NCBI GenBank assembly: GCA_944322695.1
Contig: CALUPQ010000047.1
Coordinates: 1 to 47,597 of the forward strand
Reading direction: 5' to 3'
Length of the DNA stretch: 47,597 nucleotides
From: an uncultured Mailhella sp.
GTDB lineage: Bacteria > Desulfobacterota > Desulfovibrionia > Desulfovibrionales > Desulfovibrionaceae
In this document: positions 41,653 to 47,597 of the stretch, piece after piece
Position numbering within the stretch: position 1 is the first letter of the stretch
How the letters are laid out: the number at the start of each line of letters is the position of its first letter
Position numbers and translations under genes: made by a program
The notes under the pieces: generated by a model
Told to the model about the DNA's origin: nothing
Databases searched by the model: none
What the model saw: the letters and a program-made list of their open reading frames with translations, nothing else

Positions 41653-44641
41653 CCGCAGTTCCCGCTCGTTTTCCCCCTTCCGCATCGTACCGTGGGACGA
41701 CGATTTCATGCGGCGCGTCCACGAACTGGTCCGCGACGTGACGCATGGGCGGCCCGGCAAGGCCGTCATCGTCTTTCCGCTCAACCGACCGAAGCGCTAC
41801 CTGCTCGACATCTACCGCCATGAGGCAGACAAGCCTCTTCTGCTGCCGGACATCATCAACGCGGGGCAACTTGTCCGCACCTGTCTTGAAAGCTGGAGCC
41901 GCAGCGTTCCGCGCATGGCGGGCACGCTGGACCAGGTGGCCCTGCTCAAGGAATGCCTGCTCGAAATGAGCGCCGGAGAAAAACCGGGAAGTCCTCTGGC
42001 GCTTCTGGCCAAAAGCCTGGAAGAAGGCGACGGCATGGCGCGCTTCTTCCCGTGGGGAGCCCGTCTGGCCCGCCTTCTGGACGAATGTGCGGGACACATG
42101 GTGGAAGCGGAGGATTTGCTTCATGTGGACGACATGGTCGCGCCCTATGCCGTGGCGCTGCTCGGCAGCCTCGGCCGCATTCAGGAGCGCTACCGCGCTC
42201 TTCTGCGCCGCCGCGGCCTGAGCACGCCGGGGCTCGACGCCCAGCTTGCGGCCCAGCTTGCCGGAGCCTCGCCGGACCTTCCCCTCAAGCTCCAGGGCAA
42301 AAGCGTCATTCTCGCGGGCTTCGTGCGGCTCACCCGCTCGGAAGACGCACTCTTCCACTACCTGTGGGAGCACGGAGCGCATATCTGCCTGCATACGGAC
42401 GCGGACATTCTTTCCGGCAAAGGCCACTGGAGCTGTACGGAACACAGGGAATGGATGGCGCGCTGGAAGGCCAGGGGCGAAATTCTGGGAGAAAAAAAGG
42501 GCAACGAGCCTTCCATCCATTTTCATGCGGGCTATGACCTTCATTCCCAGCTGCTGGAGTTGAAAAACGAGCTCACAGCCCATCCTCACCCCGAAGAAAG
42601 CAGGGCCGTGGTCATCACCCACGACTCGCTGCTCATGCCCACCCTGCACCACATTCCTGAAAAGAGCATCAACATTTCCCTGGGCTATCCGCTGGAACGT
42701 TCTCTGCTCGCCCAGCTGGTGGAAAGAATTCTGCAGGCAAGGCAGAGCATGGACAGCGCCGGACGGGTTCACTGGAAAAGCCTCCTCGCGCTCATCCGCC
42801 ATCCCTACGTCCGCATGCTCTGCGTGCCCTCCGAAGCCGAAGAAGGCACCCCTCTTCCCCTGCGCACCTTCCTCTCCCGCATGGAGGAGCGCCTGCGCAC
42901 GGGCAGCCGCATGGTGGAGGCCGGTCCCTGCGCCTCCGACCTGGTGGACGAAATCCTGGGCGACCTGGAAAGAAGTCTCCCTTCGGAAGACCTTACGGAG
43001 GCCACGGGGCAGCTTCTGGAAAAGCTCATGGACGTTCTCGTGGCTTCCTGGAAAGACGTGACCACGCTGAGCGGACTCGCTGCCCGTCTGAGGGAACTGT
43101 GCCGTCTGCTGCTCGATAACGGCGCGCACATCTGGCCGCGTTTTCCTCTGGACGCGGAGTGTCTGGCCAGGCTCATGCAGAGCGTCATTCCCGCCCTTTC
43201 CGACAACGCCATGGCAGACGAGTGCCTTTCCATGGAATCGCTCTTCGCCATCGTGCGGGAGAGCATGGCAGAACAGCGCGTCCCCTTTGAGGCCGACCCG
43301 CTGACGGGCCTTCAGATTCTGGGCACGCTGGAGACGCGTCTGCTGCACTTCGACAGGGTGTATCTGCTGGATGTCACCGAAGACGCCCTGCCCGGCGCTC
43401 CCGCGCGCGACCCGCTTCTACCCGACAGCCTGCGCCCCCTGCTCGGCCTGCCCGACAACAGTCGGCGCGACATGCTCGCCGCCCACACCTTCCACCGCCT
43501 CATAGCCGGCGCAAAGGAAGTGTTCCTCTACTGGCAGGAAGGCGTGCAGACCGGCGTGATGGACGGCAAGAAAAGCCGCTCCCGCCTGGTGGAAGAAGCC
43601 ATCTGGCGCGTGGAAAAACGCAGGGGAGAACTTCTGCGCCCGGGCAGGGAACCGCTTTTCGCCTCCGTCTTTCCCATGTCGGAACCTCCGGCCGTCCCGT
43701 ACGCCCCCATTCCCCGGACGGCCGCCGTCAATGAACGGATGCTGGAAGTGCTCGGCAAAAAACTCTCTCCCACGGCGCTCGACACCTACATTTCCTGTCC
43801 CGCGCGCTTCTTCCGGCAGTACGTCTGCTCGCTGAAGGAGCAGGACGAGGTGCTGGAAGGGGACGACCACCTCGGCGTGGGCACCATGCTGCACACCGTG
43901 CTGCAGCGCGCCTTTCAGCCGTTTCTCGGCAGGGCCGTACCCCACGGCGCGCCGGGCGCGGAAGAGCTCGAACGCCTGTTCTTCGAAGAGCTCCAGGCAA
44001 GCGACCTTGCCGTCAATCTTCCGGCGCAGAGCCGCTTCATGCTGGAAGCGGCCGGCCCTTCGAGGCTGAGGGACTTTGCCTCCGTCCAGCCTGACGTGCT
44101 GGAGCTTGTGCAGGTCGAGCATACCGTCTCCGCCACGCTGGAGGAAGGCGGACGCCGCTTCATGCTGAAAGGCAAGATTGACCGTCTGGACAGGCGGGAA
44201 CAGGGGCTGGTCATTCTCGACTACAAGAGCGGAAGCACGAGCCGCCAGCCGTCAGCCGGCTTCTGGGAGGACGAAACGCTCTGGAACGCCATGGAAAACT
44301 GGACGGCCGGTCTTCCCGACCCGCTGCCGGAGCTTGCCGGAGCGCTGCACAGCATACAGCTGCCCTGCTATCTTTATCTGTGCGGGCACGATGCGCAGAA
44401 CGCCGCGGCGCTCAGCCGCTACCCTCTGGCCGACGCGGCGCTGGTGCAGCTGGCCGACCGGGGAGAGGAACTTCCGCTGCTCGGAGCGAAGGCAGACGAT
44501 AAGACGCGCAGGCGCATCATCGAAGAACGCATCCCGGCGCTCCTGCGTTTCGTGCTCAGGCACATGGCCACGGCCACGGAATTTTCCGCGCGGCGCACCG
44601 AGCGCTGTTCCCGCTGTCCCTACAGAAGCTGCTGCCGCTGA
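41645..44641 (+). CDS. addB: AddB: nuclease subunit with Fe-S cluster
   Basis: Partner of AddA in the break-processing enzyme. The 998-residue protein has an N-terminal degenerate helicase-like region in which I see no Walker A motif, so it probably does not hydrolyse ATP. The C-terminal nuclease domain has LSPTALDTYISCPARFF and LVILDYKSGS (near 857). The [4Fe-4S] ligands that staple the nuclease domain in Bacillus AddB are all present: Cys718 in SCPARFF, and Cys988, Cys991 and Cys997 in the last 11 residues, a C-x2-C-x5-C pattern. The start lies 8 bases inside addA, so the two are coupled. No recD-like gene follows. Confidence 0.92.
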   Translation: MSSRSSRSFSPFRIVPWDDDFMRRVHELVRDVTHGRPGKAVIVFPLNRPKRYLLDIYRHEADKPLLLPDIINAGQLVRTCLESWSRSVPRMAGTLDQVALLKECLLEMSAGEKPGSPLALLAKSLEEGDGMARFFPWGARLARLLDECAGHMVEAEDLLHVDDMVAPYAVALLGSLGRIQERYRALLRRRGLSTPGLDAQLAAQLAGASPDLPLKLQGKSVILAGFVRLTRSEDALFHYLWEHGAHICLHTDADILSGKGHWSCTEHREWMARWKARGEILGEKKGNEPSIHFHAGYDLHSQLLELKNELTAHPHPEESRAVVITHDSLLMPTLHHIPEKSINISLGYPLERSLLAQLVERILQARQSMDSAGRVHWKSLLALIRHPYVRMLCVPSEAEEGTPLPLRTFLSRMEERLRTGSRMVEAGPCASDLVDEILGDLERSLPSEDLTEATGQLLEKLMDVLVASWKDVTTLSGLAARLRELCRLLLDNGAHIWPRFPLDAECLARLMQSVIPALSDNAMADECLSMESLFAIVRESMAEQRVPFEADPLTGLQILGTLETRLLHFDRVYLLDVTEDALPGAPARDPLLPDSLRPLLGLPDNSRRDMLAAHTFHRLIAGAKEVFLYWQEGVQTGVMDGKKSRSRLVEEAIWRVEKRRGELLRPGREPLFASVFPMSEPPAVPYAPIPRTAAVNERMLEVLGKKLSPTALDTYISCPARFFRQYVCSLKEQDEVLEGDDHLGVGTMLHTVLQRAFQPFLGRAVPHGAPGAEELERLFFEELQASDLAVNLPAQSRFMLEAAGPSRLRDFASVQPDVLELVQVEHTVSATLEEGGRRFMLKGKIDRLDRREQGLVILDYKSGSTSRQPSAGFWEDETLWNAMENWTAGLPDPLPELAGALHSIQLPCYLYLCGHDAQNAAALSRYPLADAALVQLADRGEELPLLGAKADDKTRRRIIEERIPALLRFVLRHMATATEFSARRTERCSRCPYRSCCR

Positions 44642-44728
44642 GGCACAAGTCCCGCTAAAGAACGCATCGACGGAGAAAAGCCGCCCGAGACAGCCCACCT
44701 TTCCTCCATGTGCGCGCCCCTGGAAGGT

Positions 44729-45163
44729 TCAGGCTCCGGCCTGCCCGTCCTCATCAAGCATCTCATCCAGTATGGCGCAGGTCTGCTTCAGCATCTCCCC
44801 GCACACGGAAACGAACAGCCCCTTTTCCGCGGCTTCGCGCATGACGCCCGGCTGCGTGATGTCCATGCCGAGGATGTCCCGGCAGGCGCGGCAGGGCTGC
44901 GTCTTCTCAAGCCGCTCTTCAAACTCCGTCACCTTCCGTACGAGAAGCGGCTTGACGCGCTTCGCCTCCTCCATGTTCTCCGCCCGGCCGTAGCGAAGCC
45001 CGAGCACGATGTGCGCGCCGCTGATGCAGCCGCAGACATCGGCATGGCCCATGCCCGTGCCGAAGGCCGCCCCCATGCCGATGGCCTGCGCCTCGCTTAT
45101 GCCGAGGCGGGAGGCACAATGCAGACAGACTTCCTGCGCGCAGTATCCCAGACGAGTCACCAT
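44729..45163 (-). CDS. C_GCAxxG_C_C family cysteine-rich protein
   Basis: A 144-residue protein of a small redox-type family named for its Cys pattern. Visible features are CAQEVCLHCASRLG, then GTGMGHADVCGCISGAHIVLGLRYG (the GxCGxxSGA-type core), then QPCRACRDILGMDI and a final SVCGEML. That is ten cysteines, several in CxxC-like pairs, suggesting metal or iron-sulfur binding or thiol chemistry; the biochemical role of the family is not settled. GGGGG precedes the ATG. It starts 15 bases downstream of the PadR/radical SAM fusion gene and so probably works with it. Confidence 0.88.
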   Translation of the reverse strand: MVTRLGYCAQEVCLHCASRLGISEAQAIGMGAAFGTGMGHADVCGCISGAHIVLGLRYGRAENMEEAKRVKPLLVRKVTEFEERLEKTQPCRACRDILGMDITQPGVMREAAEKGLFVSVCGEMLKQTCAILDEMLDEDGQAGA

Positions 45164-45178
45164 GAATTCCCCCTTTGA

Positions 45179-46642
45179 TTAAAACACTTCCCGAGCAGCC
45201 CCCGGAACCTCTCCGTCCCGGTCTGCGTCGGCTTTCAGCACATAGCCGTGACGAAGAAAAAGCTCGCGGGCTTCCCTGACGGTAAAGCCCTGCCATTCCC
45301 CGCTCACCTCTCCAGACTCTCTGGGAACGGCCCCCGTTTCCACCACGACCACGTTGGCGCCCCATTCCACGGCCTGCGACAGCGGCGGATGCACGCAGAC
45401 ATACGGCGTGCGGATACCTCCGCACAGGCGCACCACGGCAGCGACCCGGGCAAGACGCGCTTCCGGCACGCCTGCACGCCCTTCATACGGCGTACCCGGC
45501 ACATTGACGCGCGCCATGACGCCGCAGATTTGCGCTCCGGCAGACATGGCCGCAAGCATGACATCGGCAATCTCCTCATTACCGTGTTCCCCGCCCAAAG
45601 GCTCCACCAGGCAGGCCAGGGCCACGTCTTCTCTCCCTATGCGGCAAAGAGCCTCCCGGCGCAGCTTCGGGTCAAAGGGCGTATCTTTCCCTTCCCCGAG
45701 GCGCAGCGCATGGTACATGACGCCGAACCCCGCCTCGTGAAGGCGGCGTATGTCTTCACGGCTCTTCTGCCCCGTATTTGCCACAAGCGCGCAACGCTTC
45801 GGCAGCGAGGCACGGACGACTCCGGCAAGACGGCAAAGCCTCTCGAGCCCGTAATGTTCCGTCGTGCGCAGCACCATCCACGAAGCTCCTTCGGCCGCGT
45901 ATCGCCGTGCGGCAACGACAATCTCCTCTTCAGACAGCTCATGCTTCTCACGCACCACTCCCCACGCCTCGCCGAAAGCGCAGAAGGCGCAGTTCATGGA
46001 ACAGGGGGCCGAGTCCACGCCGATGGCCGCCCACACTCCCGCCCGGTTTCCGGCCGCTTCACGGGCCGTTTCCCGGGCGAGCCTGCCGAGATACTCCTCC
46101 TCCGGAGAACCGGGCGCATAGGCAAGCAGACGAAGAACGTCCTCTCTGCGGGGCATCTCCCCGTTCATGGCTCTTTTTCGAACATCCTCCATGAACAGCC
46201 GCTCTTCTTCAGGGCAGTATCCGCCACCATCCATGGCAGCAAGCCGTGCCGCAAGCAGAAAGGAGAGCACCCGCTCCGTATGGTCCCGGCTTCTGGTCAG
46301 AGAATCTATCCAGCGGTTGAGGCAGCGCCGCCCCAGAGCCGTAACGCGATATTTCTTCCTCTGCGGCCCCTCGCCTCTGTCGGTCGAAGCCTCCAGCACG
46401 CCGCTGCGCTCCATGTCGCGCAGCATGCGGTAACATCCCGTCATATCCGGTACCTGAGCACCGAAAAGCCCCGTCTCACCGAGCTTCTGCACAAGGACGT
46501 AGCCGTGCATGGACTCTTCCGCGAGAAGCGCCAGCAGCACAGGCTGCACGAAACGGGGAAGATTGCCCCCCGAACAGGCACAGGAATCCAGAATATCCAA
46601 GGCCTCTTCCCAAAGGCGTTTTGCCGAGCCGACCGGAACCAT
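45179..46642 (-). CDS. PadR-type winged-helix / radical SAM fusion protein
   Basis: A 487-residue protein that joins two families. Residues 30-130 form a PadR-like winged helix (PVLLALLAEESMHGYVLVQKL, CYRMLRDMERSGVLEAS, RKKYRVTALGRR, then a coiled-coil-like helix). From about 205 on it is a radical SAM enzyme with Cys214, Cys218 and Cys221 in CSMNCAFC, the CxxxCxxC motif that holds the [4Fe-4S] cluster and SAM, followed by barrel strands resembling the BioB/HydE-like group (for example ANTGQKS, ALACLVEPLGGEHGNEEIADVM, MARVNVPGTPYEGR). The substrate is unknown. The frame is continuous. Start 46642 has only a distant GGAG, so the N-terminus may be shorter. The neighbours are ktrA upstream and the cysteine-rich protein downstream. 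Confidence 0.88.
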   Translation of the reverse strand: MVPVGSAKRLWEEALDILDSCACSGGNLPRFVQPVLLALLAEESMHGYVLVQKLGETGLFGAQVPDMTGCYRMLRDMERSGVLEASTDRGEGPQRKKYRVTALGRRCLNRWIDSLTRSRDHTERVLSFLLAARLAAMDGGGYCPEEERLFMEDVRKRAMNGEMPRREDVLRLLAYAPGSPEEEYLGRLARETAREAAGNRAGVWAAIGVDSAPCSMNCAFCAFGEAWGVVREKHELSEEEIVVAARRYAAEGASWMVLRTTEHYGLERLCRLAGVVRASLPKRCALVANTGQKSREDIRRLHEAGFGVMYHALRLGEGKDTPFDPKLRREALCRIGREDVALACLVEPLGGEHGNEEIADVMLAAMSAGAQICGVMARVNVPGTPYEGRAGVPEARLARVAAVVRLCGGIRTPYVCVHPPLSQAVEWGANVVVVETGAVPRESGEVSGEWQGFTVREARELFLRHGYVLKADADRDGEVPGAAREVF

Positions 46643-46711
46643 CGACTATAAGCTGCTCCGATAGCAGCCCCCAAAAATCCGGTCTGCAAGAACCTCCGGA
46701 GAAAAGGCTCT

Positions 46712-47362
46712 TCAGTTCCGGCTCAGAAGCGTCTGCACGTCCCTGTCGTGACCGAGGATGAGCACTCTCTCATCAGCCTGAAAGCGGTGCGAAGGCTCGG
46801 GCATGGGCTGAAGGACCCCGCCCTGTTTCACGCCGAGCACATTGACGCGGTAGCGCTGCCGAACGGCCAGCTCCATCACCGTTTTTCCCTGCCACTCGCG
46901 CGGAACGGCTATTTCGTAGATGGAATACTCAGGCGAGAGCTTCACGTAATCGAAAATGTGGTCGCTGCTGTAGCGCATGGCGGACCAGTCGGCCATCTGA
47001 CGTTCGGGGTACACCACGTCGTCGGCGCCGTTGCGCAAAAGAAATTTGGCATGCACTTCACGGGAGGCCCGGGAAAGCACGAAGCGGGCTCCGCATTCCT
47101 TCAGAAGCGCCGTGGTTTCCAGCGAGCTCTGAAAGTCGTCGCCGATGGCCACCACGCACAAGTCAAAATTGCTCACGCCCACGGAGCGCATGAAGGTTTC
47201 GCTCGTGGCATCGGCAATCTGCGCGTTGGTCACGACATTCAGCGCGTCGTTGACCCTCTCCTCGTCCTTGTCTATGGCGAGCACCTCGTGGTTCAGTTCG
47301 CGCAGCTTTCCCGCCATGCGGCGACCGAACCGGCCCAGTCCTATGAGCAATACGGATTTCAT
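46712..47362 (-). CDS. ktrA: Potassium uptake regulatory subunit (KtrA/TrkA, RCK)
   Basis: Cytoplasmic ring-forming subunit that gates the KtrB K+ channel according to bound nucleotide. The 216-residue protein has an RCK_N Rossmann domain starting MKSVLLIGLGRFGRRMAGKL (GxGxxG-type) with the acidic end of the second strand at AIDKDEERV, then a hinge and an RCK_C domain (YSIYEIAVPREWQGKTVMELAVRQRY...). One RCK unit only, which is the KtrA form rather than the two-unit E. coli TrkA. AAAGGAG lies 8 bases before the ATG. It starts 14 bases after the ktrB stop. Confidence 0.95.
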   Translation of the reverse strand: MKSVLLIGLGRFGRRMAGKLRELNHEVLAIDKDEERVNDALNVVTNAQIADATSETFMRSVGVSNFDLCVVAIGDDFQSSLETTALLKECGARFVLSRASREVHAKFLLRNGADDVVYPERQMADWSAMRYSSDHIFDYVKLSPEYSIYEIAVPREWQGKTVMELAVRQRYRVNVLGVKQGGVLQPMPEPSHRFQADERVLILGHDRDVQTLLSRN

Positions 47363-47376
47363 GCCAAATTCTCCTT

Positions 47377-47597
47377 TCAGCCCACGGCCACTTCTTCGGA
47401 AGGATAACGGAAGGCATCCTGCCGCATGCCGGAAGACACGGCAAACAGCACCGTAAGGCTGCCCACTCTGCCGAAATACATGAGCAGGATGAGCACCGCA
47501 CGGGAAGCCTCGGACAGATGCGGCGTCGCTCCCAGGGAAAGCCCCACCGTGCCGATGGCCGACGCCGATTCGAAAAAGGCCGTCATGAGAGGCAGCC
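47377..47597 (-). CDS. ktrB: Potassium channel subunit KtrB/TrkH, C-terminal end (partial)
   Basis: The C-terminal 72 codons of a membrane K+ translocation protein whose start lies beyond the window. The fragment contains the fourth pore loop, ASAIGTVGLSLG, with the selectivity-filter Gly, then the last helix, LILLMYFGRVGSLTVLFAV, with the conserved Gly-Arg of the family. It is followed by ktrA, completing the ktrBA operon. Confidence 0.93.
   Translation of the reverse strand, partial: LPLMTAFFESASAIGTVGLSLGATPHLSEASRAVLILLMYFGRVGSLTVLFAVSSGMRQDAFRYPSEEVAVG

Noticed and set aside
41192-43348. A 718-codon minus-strand frame opposite addA-addB
   Set aside because: It spans the junction of two well-supported genes and has no coherent domain.
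1-47597. CRISPR arrays, insertion sequences or prophage ends
   Set aside because: No regularly spaced repeats, transposase, integrase or terminal inverted repeats were found anywhere in the window.

Overview
The window is a GC-rich, densely packed bacterial chromosome segment. Its gene content fits a sulfate-reducing or sulfidogenic member of the Desulfovibrionaceae (Desulfovibrio, Bilophila or Mailhella-like). The pointers are a periplasmic HynBA-type [NiFe] hydrogenase, a TRAP transporter set with two paralogous binding proteins, RNase J in a Gram-negative envelope background (LptD, Lnt), AddAB instead of RecBCD, and a KtrAB potassium system. The genus call is inference from gene content; no 16S rRNA gene is present.

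Layout. Bases 1-2530 hold the end of the hydrogenase small subunit, the large subunit, a terminator and the hydrogenase maturation protease. Bases 2812-6961 (minus) carry comEC and murA. A tRNA-His gene lies at 7035-7111. Bases 7227-15556 (minus) carry xth, an HU/IHF gene, prfB with its programmed +1 frameshift, lnt, comM and lptD. Then come alr (plus), pyrD-pyrK (minus) and a divergent mntP/rnj pair sharing a palindromic promoter region.

Bases 21375-29100 form an accessory block for sulfated organic compounds: a metallo-beta-lactamase-fold alkylsulfatase-like enzyme on the plus strand and, on the minus strand, dctP (copy 2), dctP (copy 1), a fused DctQ-DctM permease and an arylsulfotransferase-family beta-propeller without a signal peptide. 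A likely role, inferred only from context, is import of a small anion such as a sulfate ester and transfer or release of its sulfate group. About 700 bases without a convincing gene follow, holding a good promoter with a palindrome between its -35 and -10 boxes. A related motif lies upstream of a 58-residue winged-helix protein gene.

Bases 30078-38232 hold a large lipoprotein of unknown function, a GT39/ArnT-like membrane glycosyltransferase with unusual acidic and Ala/Pro/Glu-rich tails, plsY, a ribosome hibernation factor, a phosphofructokinase, and a divergent XRE regulator/outer-membrane protein pair separated by a perfect 18-bp palindrome. Bases 38413-44641 are the overlapping addA-addB pair. 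The end of the window (minus) runs ktrB-ktrA, a PadR winged-helix/radical SAM fusion, and a C_GCAxxG_C_C cysteine-rich protein. The last two genes are 15 bases apart and are the most unusual functional pair in the window.
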